The notes under the pieces are model-generated. The model worked only from the letters and a program-made list of their open reading frames with translations. It ran no database searches and was not told where the DNA came from. This document shows, piece by piece, positions 1-11,000 of a DNA stretch of 64,000 nucleotides. Position 1 is the stretch's first letter, and each line of letters opens with the position of its first letter. The position numbers and the translations under genes are program-made. This stretch comes from Globisporangium splendens. Taxonomy: Eukaryota; Oomycota; Peronosporomycetes; Pythiales; Pythiaceae. Where the stretch lies: the NCBI GenBank assembly GCA_006386115.1, contig VFIW01000025.1, positions 62,001 through 126,000 of the forward strand, given 5' to 3'.

Positions 1-15
1 AGGCGCGTGCGGTAA

Positions 16-189
16 TCAACCCCATTTAATCTGATCTTCGGACGGCGCATGTCCATGTGACGTCCACCTCTTCAGCTGCAACCGGTGACTGCGAGCAAAC
101 TCAAACTTCAACGTCGTGGGCACGGAGACGTTGCGCTCAAGCCGTGTCGCTGTCGCAAAGATGTCTTCATTGGCTACATCTGCTTGGCT
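16..189 (-). CDS. Possible 3' terminal exon of an unidentified gene
   Basis: On the minus strand an open frame of 57 codons runs from about 189 down to a TGA at 16-18, closed upstream by a TAA at 190-192. Its translation has a protein-like composition (for example FATATRLERN and KFEFARSHRL). A plausible acceptor (CAG just above position 180) would make it a last exon. It has no ATG of its own. I do not recognise the family, and it may be chance. The rest of positions 190-954 holds no other gene I can support. Confidence 0.22.
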   Translation of the reverse strand, partial: SQADVANEDIFATATRLERNVSVPTTLKFEFARSHRLQLKRWTSHGHAPSEDQIKWG

Positions 190-954
190 TTAGCCAGTCT
201 ATTGACGGCTAGGAACGTGGTCCTCATCTGCATAAAACTTAGGGCTCACGTCTCGTGAGCTTGCATGCAACGCTTGGTACAAAGACACGGAGCCATCGCC
301 TTTCACATGCGAGTCTCGGTTCACCCAATTGGCGGACTATGATCACGAGGGGCCAACTGGGCTCGCCAAACCTCTTAGTTTTCTTTACGGGAGACAAGTT
401 TTGATGCGAGTTCCTCGCTGTCGCCATTGTTTCTGAGTAGGTACAGAAATTTCATAGTGACAAGAGAACTTACTCCATCTGTTGCATGATTTTCTTCTTC
501 AAAAAGGAGCCCCATAGAAGTGCTGCATGTCAGCGGTACTGTATCGCCTTAGAAGAGTCGCATCGCGTACAAAATCGCAAAATTCGTCAGCCGATATTTG
601 CGCTCGTTATCGGGAAAGCCCAGATGGGTCAATGTGATCTCGCAGGAGGTATCGAATAGATCAGTTGAACTATCCAACTTCGGTGCCACTCGTAGCTTTG
701 ACACAACACGAGCTAGGCTGGGAATGAGTGAGATAAAACAAAAGCTTGCAACTTGCAGTCCATCTCACATCATTCGCTTCCCAAGCACACCACGACCTGT
801 GCGGTTCGTGAGTTTGACCATTTCTACGCACTGCTTCAGACAAGCAGACCCAAACAGCCAACTTCGCCGACTGCCATTCGACTGCAGCCCATTCCCAAAT
901 TTGCATCGTGTGCAACAGTACCCAACACTTCAAACAAACAACATCGACAGTTCA

Positions 955-2496
955 ATGGACCGATCGCCGGGCGCTGCCTTCAACGAAATCTGCTCACCGG
1001 CAGCACCGGATACGCACAAGTCGTTGCACCCCATCCAGCGTGAATCGGCAGCCAGCTCATTCAAGCCAACATGGGCACTTTATATGAGTGTCTTAGTCGC
1101 GCTCATGTTGCCGTTCCAGTTCGGTTGGTCGCTCTCGCAGCTCAACTTGTCCACCTTTGCGAGTCAAAGCGACTGTGACGCTCGTCCTGTGGCTGATGGA
1201 ACATGCCTCATGTTCCCGGGACACACCAAGGCCGAATGGACCTACGTCGTCAATGCCTGGATCGTCGGTGGTATGATCGGAAGTCTCTCGTGCGGCAGTC
1301 TCGCTGACAAGTACGGACGACGAAAAGTTCTCATGGCGAGCTCGCTGTTCATGATTGTTGGTGGCGCTATCCAAGCGAGTACATCCAGCATCTCTGTATT
1401 CATTGTCGGTCGAGTGATTGCTGGTGTGTCGTCGGGAACTGCTACAGGCTTGGTGGGAGGATACGTCAACGAGATTGCGCCTCCAAGTCTTCGAAAAACG
1501 CTCAGTGCGGGTCTGCAAATCTCTGTCTCAACTGGGACTTTGCTCGTGGTCTGCACCTTCTTCTTTGCTAACACCAGCAGCGGATGGCGCTATATCGCAG
1601 GCTTTCCCATCACATACGGTGCCACGTTCCTGCTCCTCGCATCGTTTTTCCTTGTGGAGAGCCCGGCATGGCTTCTGACAAAGGGCTTTCACGACGAAGC
1701 AGCGCGAGTGATGGCTCGTATCTACGGAGAAGAGCATGTTGATGTCGCGCTCACCTGGTTCTTGCCGCCTGCGAGTGCGTCGGATATCGAAACACCGCCT
1801 GAAGGATCCGATGAAGACGAACTTGAACGGAGTCATCCCCAAAACACGATTGCGCTGTTGCTCTCACCGCTTTTCCGACGCCAGTTGGTCGCTGCCATCG
1901 GTCTTGCTTCTGCTCAGCAACTTTCCGGCATTAGCGGCGTGTTTTATTACTCATCCAGCTTCTTCCAGGATGCAGGCATTGATGATGATCGCATTGGAAG
2001 CGTGGTCGTGAACGTGATGAACTTCCTGCCGACATTCACCACTGCATACGCTGTGGCGCGCTACGGATACCGAAAGATAATTCTGTTCGGTTTCTTGGGA
2101 ATGTTTGCGAGTGCTATTGGCATCACAATCGCGTTTCTCGTCAACGTCGCTGCACTCTCCATCGTCTTCACCGGCACCTACGTTGCTTTCTTCGCAATGA
2201 GTGTTGGACCGCTGATGTACGTCGTGGTAGCCGATCTGTTCCCGGATTCCGTACGAGCGACTGCAGTATCCTTTTGCATTTTCTCGAATTGGCTCTCGAA
2301 CCTCATCGTCGGGGTCTCGTTCCCGTACATGGCCGACGCACTCGAAGACTTTTCCTTCTTGCCATTTATCGTTCTGCTTGGGTGTTTTTACGTATTCACG
2401 TTCCGTATGATCCCAGAGACTTCGGGGAAGACCAACGAGGAGACCCAGGCATATTTCCGTGCTCTGCGCGAGCATAAGAGTGTGTCTCGCCAGTAA
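955..2496 (+). CDS. MFS sugar transporter (SLC2-like)
   Basis: Predicted 513-residue, twelve-helix hexose/proton-type transporter of the major facilitator superfamily, acting in the plasma or an organelle membrane. Family motifs are visible: the loop 2-3 motif GSLADKYGRRKV, NEIAPPSLR after helix 4, VESPAWL before the central cytoplasmic loop (the PESPRWL motif), QQLSGI in helix 7, and IPETSGKTNEE at the C-terminus (the PETKG motif). The charged central loop (about residues 265-305) is typical. The frame is open upstream to about 598, with another ATG at 724. I chose the ATG at 955 because it gives the usual family length and the upstream part looks like untranslated leader. No introns are needed. 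Substrate cannot be assigned from sequence. Confidence 0.9.
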   Translation: MDRSPGAAFNEICSPAAPDTHKSLHPIQRESAASSFKPTWALYMSVLVALMLPFQFGWSLSQLNLSTFASQSDCDARPVADGTCLMFPGHTKAEWTYVVNAWIVGGMIGSLSCGSLADKYGRRKVLMASSLFMIVGGAIQASTSSISVFIVGRVIAGVSSGTATGLVGGYVNEIAPPSLRKTLSAGLQISVSTGTLLVVCTFFFANTSSGWRYIAGFPITYGATFLLLASFFLVESPAWLLTKGFHDEAARVMARIYGEEHVDVALTWFLPPASASDIETPPEGSDEDELERSHPQNTIALLLSPLFRRQLVAAIGLASAQQLSGISGVFYYSSSFFQDAGIDDDRIGSVVVNVMNFLPTFTTAYAVARYGYRKIILFGFLGMFASAIGITIAFLVNVAALSIVFTGTYVAFFAMSVGPLMYVVVADLFPDSVRATAVSFCIFSNWLSNLIVGVSFPYMADALEDFSFLPFIVLLGCFYVFTFRMIPETSGKTNEETQAYFRALREHKSVSRQ

Positions 2497-2677
2497 GCTT
2501 AGTCGTCGAATCCGCATCCATCTATTCTAAATAACAGCAAATAAACTTTTATGCCATTTCGTCGAAGTCTTCGAATCCATCGTCAGGCTTGAGTGGTTTT
2601 GCTTCTGATGGGTGGATGGAAAACGATCTCCGCTGGGGGGAAGTCATCAAAGCACCGGTTATTCCGAATCGAACCAG

Positions 2678-4344
2678 ATGGCGCTCGTTGGATTCTCGCG
2701 ATCAAAAAATGGCTCCAATCGTTGGCTTCCGTCGTCGCCTAGAATGATGCACTGTGTGCTCAAGCTCGTGGTGGTTGTGCTGATCATCATATACTTTCTC
2801 AGCTCCGCAAGTATTTTGATCCTCTGGGACGACATAGAGGGAAAGTCGAATGGAAAAACACCCATCACGGCACAAATTGAGTTTCGAGCACCAAATCTGC
2901 AGATGGACTCGTGGGCACATCACTGGGTTCCTCCCCAAGACTCAGAAGGCGCGAGTCAAATTGATTCTGAAGATGATCAAGACGGTGACGAGACGTTTTC
3001 CTACCCACACACTGTATGGAAGAAGAATGAGTTCCATTGTCTCGGCTGGGTGGAACTTGACGGAGACGGAGACGAGATCAATCGGCGAGAGTGCTGGAAG
3101 CGAGTTCGCGGTGGGGAGTTTGGGTTTTGTGAGATCCTAAACACCACCTCTGGAAAGGTTTTCCGTGTCATGCAGACAACGCATCTCAGCTTGAAGGACG
3201 AAGTTCGGTTTACGTGTCAGCTTGCCAAGGAGTTCACGAATTTCCGCCATCTTGCTCGTACGTATCGCCATGATCCACCTATCAGTCTTGATCAGAACGC
3301 CGAATCGAGCACAAACGGGATAGCAATGACAGTGTACGAGCGCGTCTTACCGAGTGCGTACGCTAGCATTCGTCTGCTGCGCTTCAAAGGGTGCCGTCTG
3401 CCGATCGAACTGTGGTTTCGCCATGACGAACTGTCATCTGATAATCCAGTCCTTCAAGAGCTACTCCACGCTTTTGGTCCGATCCAGCTGCGCAAGATCT
3501 ACGACGAGCGGATTGAGGGCTTTATGTCAAAGCCCACGCGCTCTATTACTCGCATTTTTCCAACGTGCTGATGCTGAATGCCGACAACTTCGTGACTCGT
3601 AACCCGACCTTCCTGTTCTCTTCGACTGCATTTACGAAATTTGGCGCAGTCTTTTGGCCAGACTTTTGGCGTCCTGCGAATACAATTTTCAACATACACG
3701 CGCAGAGTCTTCTTTGGGAACTTCTTGACTTGGACTACGTCGATATGATGGAGCAAGAAAGCGGGCAAGTTCTTGTGAATCGGATAGTGTGCCGCCCAAT
3801 ACTTGAGCGACTCATGTTCTTCGCTACCCACAAACCGAACTTGATGGAGAAACTGCAGCTTGCGTGGGGAGATAAAGATCTTTTCCGTTTGGCGTGGCTG
3901 TCTGCACGGCAGCCTTTCTATTTCAATGATCATCGACTGCCTGGGTCCATTGGCATCGTTCACCAAGAGCGCCAGCGGTTTTGCGGATTGAGCATGGCGC
4001 AGTACGATCTGGACGGCAACAACATACTGTTCTTGCACCGAAACACCGTCAAATTAACGGGGCGAATGGAGCACGAGAAGAAAGTATGGCACACACTGCA
4101 AGAATTCCCACTCCAAAGCGAAGTCCATTCCGAAGCTCTCCCTGTGATTGAGTCTTTTAATGGAGAGCAGATGTTCAACGAAACATCGTGCTTTGGAGTC
4201 AAGCGATATCAGACCGTCAGCGGGGTTCAAATGAGCCGAGTGAGCGACATCCAACACTTGGCCACTATCGAATCTCTCATCCTCGCATTTGCTCATCAAG
4301 CTCACACTCTTCTTTACCCGTCGTCGAATTCCGCAGCAGGCTAA
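2678..4344 (+). pseudogene. GT71-type mannosyltransferase, frameshifted
   Basis: Type II Golgi-type glycosyltransferase resembling fungal MNN1/MNN2 alpha-mannosyltransferases (GT71). The first segment (ATG 2678 to TGA 3571) carries a short cytosolic tail, one hydrophobic anchor and the start of the catalytic domain (LPIELWF). The second segment (frame 1, from about 3520 to TAA 4344) continues it with VLMLNADN, GAVFWPDFW, ESGQVLVNR and GDKDLFRLAW. The two frames join naturally if one T is added at 3521-3523, so a single-base deletion splits the gene. There is no intron consensus at the join. The metal-binding DxD position reads N-A-D. It could be a pseudogene, a sequencing error, or a frameshifted allele of a heterozygous diploid. 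The 3' end overlaps the stop of APC5. Confidence 0.75.
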
Positions 4345-7300
4345 TTCCCCATCAACCGGCTGGTGATCACTCTTCTGATACTCTCAGGAAATTCCATCTC
4401 GAAAAAGGGTTCAACTTCGCATCGCTTGGCTTGCTCGAGACGCTTTCCATACGTAATAAATTCTTTCGCAGCGTTTTCTTTCTCTTGAATGTAAAGATTT
4501 GCTTGACGAGGACCAAGGGATAAATGGTTGAAAATCAGTGCCTTCAAGTATGCAATTTCTATCAGCCGCTTGATATCCAATGATGCAGTGAACATGGAAA
4601 AGCTTTCGTTCAGCAATTCCAGCACTCGGTCTTCGGAAGTAATCGCACAATCTGTCGGAATTGCATCTGCGCACGCCAGCATCGTCTTAGCGAGTACGAG
4701 CAAGCACTCTCCGCGCAGGTGAATATCTCCATGCTCCATGACCAGAGGCATCTGAGCGCTCACAAGCGAGTAGGCTTCTTTTGCCTTGCCCATCGAGATG
4801 TAAATCTCGGCTATCACAATGTGAGCTTCAGCCAAGAGCACACCATATTCCTGCTGTTTACATACTTGAGTTGCTCTCAGCACGGAATTCAGCGCACTAA
4901 ACGGAGCATCTGCAGACGAAGCAACGCGCAGGACTTGACCAGTCATGATCAAGACTTGAGCATGAAGGAAAGCAAAGCTGTGCTCATCGCATGTTTTTTC
5001 CAGCGACTCGAGCAGTTCAAGACTCTTGCTGTAGTTCCCGAGATCGCACCATAGCTTTGCTCTGGCGAGTAAAGCTTCTATGTGTGCCGGGAAATCGCGG
5101 TGAGCCGACGACAGGTTGAGCAGTAACTCCAGATGCATTTTTGCCCGCTCGAATTGTCCACTTCGAAGAGCCCACAAGTAAAAGAGATGGTGCAGTTTCA
5201 CTTGCACTGAAGCATGATGGATCAGTTCTTCTCCTGCAGCATCAATTGTATCAACGAGGAAACATAGTCCCTGTGCATAGATGTTTGACTGTTCTGGATC
5301 GACGTCGCCAAGCTGCGAAAGCGCCATTTGACACACACAGATGGCGATCTCGCTGGCAGTCGCAGTGTCTTGAAAGCAGATGAAGTACATCCGGTCGAAC
5401 ACGGCCGCCAGAGTCTGATGACCAAAGAGCCGCCATCCTACAGCCGACGATAGAGATAGCTTCCCACTTAGCTTCCAGACGCTGTCAAGAACACCTTCGA
5501 CAGACTTCACCCATCGCATCCCGCTTCCATTCTGCTCGAGTTGGCTAGTGTTACTGCCGATCGCCATCGCTTGTTGAGCCGCCAATTGTGGATTCATAGC
5601 TCCAACTCCTCTACTTGCGCCTCCAAATCCTGAAGGGTTGGTTCCAGTTGGTGCCAAGATCAAATTGATTGTTTTCACGGATTCCTGAAGACGAAGCCAT
5701 ATGTGAAGCGGCCGCGGAGAAGGCGTCTGGGCAGCATAAAAGTGAGGAAGATGCTGGGCAGTTCTGTTGGACGGGCTATGCCGATCGCTGGCGCATCCTC
5801 TCAGTAAACTGCTTTCTACCTGGATCAAATCAGCTAACACTTGAAGAGATCGGATGTGCAGCTCTTTCGCACGCTCAATACAGCTCTCAAGAAGCCCGAG
5901 AACTTCCTGTTTGGACTTTCCCAGCTTTTGATAAACGCGAATTAACCACGACAGTGCGAACGCAACGCAAATATGGTCACCGTGATGCTGAGCCACTCGA
6001 ATTGCTTCTTGAATGCTCTCGTATGCAGCTTGGTAATGATCAAACATGATCTGCAAACCAGCGAGGTTGAGCGCAGCATACTGTATTCCACTCCCTTGAA
6101 AATGCATCCCAGCAGGAGGATCTCCATTCAAAGTCGATGCCGAAGCAGCCGCAACACCGTTCAAGTTTCCGCTCGCGTCTGCACCACTCGGTCGAAAATT
6201 TTGTCTGCGGGGTAAAAGTGCTATATCGTGATATTGATGCAAGCTGTCCAACGCGCCTTGGTAATCTCGCCGATGCAAGAAATCCAGATACTTCACAAAC
6301 AACACGCTTGGGTTTGACCTGTCGCTTTGCGTTATCTGCCGCAAATGTGCACTGAACGGATCATCGTCCAAAGCATTTCCATTCAGCGTCCGCTCTCGCT
6401 CGACCGCTCGCACCATGTCCGTCAGGATGTAATTTACTTGATCGTGGGACCATATTTTGCTATCTTGGGGCTCAGTGGATACTGAGAGCAACGCCGTAGA
6501 CGTGCTCGCCTTCGAAGGGGATGCAGTCGTGGATGGTGGTTCGTCTAAAGAGGTGAAAACAGCAGAGTCTGCAGCAGACAGTCTTGTGGGGATCGGAGAT
6601 AGTAGCAAGTTGTCATTGCTTTGATCTTTCCACAAGAAACCGTCCGCCTTCTTTACTGGAATCGACTGCGGCGACGTTGAGAGATCCACTTCCATGGCGC
6701 CGTCCTCACTGTCGTTCCCTTCTTCACTTTCGCCATCAAAGACGTCACTCTCTTCACCATCGCCTTTGTCTTCATGTTTGGCTTCGTCGTTTTCAATGTC
6801 CTGTTGCTGGCATTCGGCATTTTCTCGTGCACGCTCTTCATCCAGTTGAAACTGTTTGACATAGCGCGTAACTTCATCATAGAGCCTCGATATGCCGTCG
6901 AAAAGCAAGCGGTTGACAGCAAGCAGGAACTTTCGCACAAACAAGCCCAGCACGCTCTTGCGCATGAGCAGCATGCTCGTGGATTCTCCAGAGCTGTCTC
7001 CATCTTCGCCATTCCCGCTTTGAATGAGAGGCGCGACGCATTCAGCAATGCGATCAACGACGTTGCTCACGGCATCCGGGGAATCGATTTTCACTAGGAT
7101 CCCGACAAGAACGCTCGAAAGAATCATGAAATCATTCGGATCGCTGACACAGCTCTGCAGTCTTCGCAGCAAGCTGCCCAGAGCCGTAACAGACATGCCT
7201 AACAAATCGCAAAAAGAAAGCAATGACACACAAATGAGAGAATCCGCATTCGCACTCTTAGATGTACAGCCACCACGCACCACTCTCACTCCCATCTTCG

Positions 7301-7524
7301 TGCGCCTTCATCGGATGCTGGATCTCCTCCACAAGAAAGAGCGCGAGCGCGTTGAGAGACGACTTGGAAATCGCCGTCTGCTCCATGCGCGATGGCGACT
7401 GGGCTTCTTCCTCCTCAGCAGCAACGGACACCACACTTGGCGCGTCTTCCTGGTACTGCCGCACGTACTCGGCGACGAGGATGCTCACGCTCAGCACGTA
7501 GCAGTTGGCGACCCACTGGCGCAT
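4341..7524 (-). CDS. APC5: Anaphase-promoting complex subunit 5
   Basis: A TPR-containing scaffold subunit of the APC/C ubiquitin ligase, nuclear and cell-cycle acting. Two exons: 7524-7290 and 7198-4341; the intron 7289-7199 (91 nt, donor GTGAGA, acceptor TTAG) keeps frame; protein 1030 residues. The diagnostic APC5 segment is present in the middle: IQYAALNLAGLQ, a repeat around YQAAYESIQEAIRVAQ, then HGDHICVAFALSWL. Further TPR-like helical repeats fill the C-terminal third. An acidic, Ser-rich low-complexity insert (about codons 235-290) makes it longer than the human protein (755). The frame is open upstream to about 7603 without an ATG, so 7524 is the first usable start. Divergent from SMG1. 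The TAG stop lies inside the GT71 stop region. Confidence 0.88.
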
Positions 7525-7572
7525 TTTCGCTGTTTGTGTCGGAATTCCAGTATCCAAAGGCGACAAGGGCAA

Positions 7573-8023
7573 ATGTGAAAGCAGCCAACGGAAAGTGTTA
7601 AATCAAGGTGTGCAACTTGCACCTTGTTTCAAAACAAGGGAGAGAAGCAAGTGCTCTCTCTCTTTCTCTCTCTCTATTGGTTGAAAACAATCCATAAACA
7701 CACGCTCATTGGCCAAAAACACAAGAATGAAGGTCTTCGCTTCCACCAACGCCGACACACACACGCACACATCGCCCGATATAAAAGCAGAAAAGTGAGG
7801 CAGCAGCGCGTGGCAGATCGAGCCTGCGCAGTAAGAAGATCGCCGACGCGCGCCGCCCTGCGAGCCAGCAATCATATCCGCTCCACCGCCACCCTCCCCG
7901 TCGCGGCCGCACGACGCTCCTGGGGCCGAGGACGATGCCCCGTATCCGCCGCCGCCGCCCGTAAGCCGCCCGGTCGAGTATCCGGTTTTTGTTCCTGCGG
8001 CGCGAGCCAACGTCGCGGCTCCG
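7573..8023. promoter_or_regulatory. Divergent APC5/SMG1 promoter region
   Basis: About 450-500 bp separate the two start codons. It contains a pyrimidine-rich CT repeat at about 7650-7675, an ATTGG (inverted CCAAT) next to it, and a TATAAAA at 7780-7786, about 240 bp before the SMG1 ATG. The last 190 bp upstream of the SMG1 ATG are open in the SMG1 frame but contain no ATG, so they are most likely 5' leader. Confidence 0.35.
7780..7786 (+). promoter_or_regulatory. TATA box, SMG1
   Basis: TATAAAA about 240 bp upstream of the SMG1 ATG. The implied leader is about 200 nt, which matches the ATG-free open stretch before the start. Confidence 0.35.
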
Positions 8024-11000
8024 ATGCCCACGAGCACTCTCTCGTCTGCGTCTCCGTCGTTCTCCCCGTCCATGAATGCTGTTGCTACTGCCAATAGTGA
8101 CGGCAATGGAATGCCGGCGCATGCCCAGAATGTGTTCAACCCACTTCTTGCGCTGCAGACGGTTGTCGCAGGGGAGATGGCGCCGATCAAGCAGCGCGGC
8201 AAAGCCGCTCAACAACTAGAAGCGTATTTCAGGGCACTGCCGTCGTCTTCGGGTTTGTATATGTCGTATGAACCGTATTTGGCTGTCCTCGTTGACATTG
8301 CGACGGCGCCGATCAAAGCGACAAAAGAAATCCAGGAGCATGTGTTACTCATGCTCCAGGTGCTGGCGAGCCACAGTCCGCGCAAGTAAGTATCGTACGA
8401 ATGACAAACCTTTTCCTCGTTGCTGGAAATAACCTCCGCGGGACGTCGCCGACTTGTAGGTTCGCAGAGTGGATCTCCCAGCGTTTGCATGCGCATCCAG
8501 GACAGGAGGCATGGTTTGTCGACTGGAGCTATGGATTGCTGATTGAAGCGGAGCCCAGGATACCGCGGGCAGAAAGTGATGGGGATGAGGGAGCGAAAAA
8601 GACTCGAGACACCTCTGCATGGAAAGAGAAGACGATGGAGTTTTTGGAGTTCGACACTGCGCTGACTCGGGTTTTGAACACTTGGCGAACGATTCTTGAC
8701 CACACTGGCGATGCTTCCGTTGTTTCGCGAGTTGTACAGTCGTTGCAAAGTCTGTTCATTCAAGACCCACATGATGGGCTGCAACAGTGGCATGTGCTGG
8801 TGATCAAGAAATTGCAACCACATTTTGTTGACATCGCCGACGTTCTAATCGGATGGGCTATGAATGCAAGTCCGAAAAACCCTTTGCGGTAAGTCTGTGA
8901 CCTGCTTTTTGTACGCATTCGTGCGCTCACTAATCACTTTGGATATTTTCGTACGATAGGGAAGATATAGTCTCAGTTCTGGATGAGATGCGCCAGCTCT
9001 GGACGGATAATAGTGTGTTTAGCACACAGTTGCTTCGTTCGTTTGCCAATGTAAGTGCCTATAGTGGTATTTGTGTGTACTTTGACTAATGCATTCTTAC
9101 TGCGGTCCTTCTGCAGGACATTTTGGCGTTGGCAGCAACAAGCGCACCGCTCGGTTCAGACGACAGTGTTCGTTTAAACACACTTATAGTATGCTTTATG
9201 ATGGTAGCTCGGTGTGTCCCCGACCTAGGTACGTTAGATGAGACGTACTTGAGCGAGGTTATTTTTCTCATCTTCCTGTTGCGTTGGTTGTGTGTGTCCA
9301 GCTTTAGCGCCTTCAGAAAAAGGAGGAGCAAGTGCTCTCGCAAAGGTTCTCCAGTGTGTGGTATCATCTCGCCATGATGCATACTCGTAAGTTGAAAGCA
9401 TTTGAAGTCTACACGAGTATGGGTACTGTTTTTCTGAAATATTTATGTGGTGCTGTTCAGGGTATTTTGCATATCAAAATGCGTGGGGTATCTCAAAATG
9501 ATATGCTCGACGGACCCAACAAAATCTTCTCCATTATTCATGCTTGCAGTCCGATTCTGTATTGCTCAAGCAGCAGTTCTTTCAAGAAATCACGACAGCG
9601 AGCTAGGCGGAATTGGTTTTATTATCGAAGAGGCGGTAAAACTAGCTGAAGCTGGATTTGCGGAAGTGAAGGACCCCTTCTTGGTGAAGACTGACGCCGT
9701 TGGATTGCTCAGTGATGTGCTGACTCCTTTTGATAAGAGTGGACCAGATTCGTCACCACGTACAAAAGTCATCGAGTCTTTGCTTTCGTTCACGTACTTC
9801 AATGTACCGAAGCTGCTTGCTCGATTGTGCATTTTGCTTGCACGGGGTGTAGGTGCCGACGCCTTGAAGGTAAGTAGTTTTTGCTTGCCAAGAAAAATAG
9901 TTATCTGGTATTTTTTTCTAACATTTGCTTGCTGCAGATATTTGTGGGAGATGCACTTGCTGCGACTACTGGTGGCGGACGAACGACGTACCAGTTGTTC
10001 TGTGCTTCATGCTTTGTGATCGCGTCAAGGAACGTTGCAACCCCTTTGGGGCAAGCTGATGAGAATTCTGTCGTCGAAATACTGAGAAGTTTGACAGCAA
10101 ATTTGACGCAAGACAATCTCCTGGACAATCATGCTCGAGTGGTGCTCAAGATGTCGCGCGCATGTATTTGCTGCTTAAACCTCGAGCTGTATGAAAATCC
10201 AGAGCTTTCGTCGCTGATGAAGAAGTTAGTAATTGATGTATTGCGATTAATGACTGAAGATCTACCAAGTCTGGGAGCAGCAATGAGTCAAGTACTGTAT
10301 CCTGCTGTGGTCGAGTCGCTTGGATTTATTCACTCGCTGCTGTTGAGAATACCCCAAGATGCAAAAATCTCTGAACAACTCCTTGTTGAGATTATCGAGA
10401 AGCTGAAGACATTGATTGGAGTCTCTAAAGTCGAAGTTCGCAGCCAGTGCGTCCGAGTTCTTCGAGCCTTGGCGTACCGGCATGAGATTTCGACCGTGGT
10501 TCCACTGATTTTTGAACTGTCAATGGACCTTGTGCTCGATCCAGATCGTCATGTCGTGAATACGACAGTATGCGAAATATTGCCGGAGATTGCAAGTACG
10601 ATGTTGGTGCTACGAAATCCTTCAAGTGTCCCAAGGCATGTAACCCAGCCAGATTGCTCCAACTTCACTGTGTCCGACTTTGAAAACGTCATGGCAATTT
10701 TAAGTATGAAGGACAGCGAGTGGCATCGAGTGCGTGCAATGTTAAATTCTCGATCGGATTGGCAAGACGAGACAAATCCGCCGAGTAGTTCGACCAAGAC
10801 GCTATTGCTCGGCACAGTTCGTCAAGCTGCCGCATGGTGTGTGAAAAACAGGTTACGAACGCATTTTGGTGGTCCTGCTCAAACATTTTCGTGCATGGAA
10901 CAACTTCTCATGATGCATGCGATGGTGGATCGTGAAGCTAAGCAAGACGACAGCAGACGGACCGATCCAGACGATGGTGTTGAAGTCTCTCTGAGACCCA

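Noticed and set aside
598..954. N-terminal extension of the MFS transporter frame
   Set aside because: First codon is TTG and the extra residues are not transporter-like; an ATG at 724 is possible but less likely than 955.
7603..8202. 199-codon Gly/Ala-rich minus-strand frame upstream of APC5
   Set aside because: Overlaps the SMG1 first exon and divergent promoter; composition reflects GC-rich CCG repeats.
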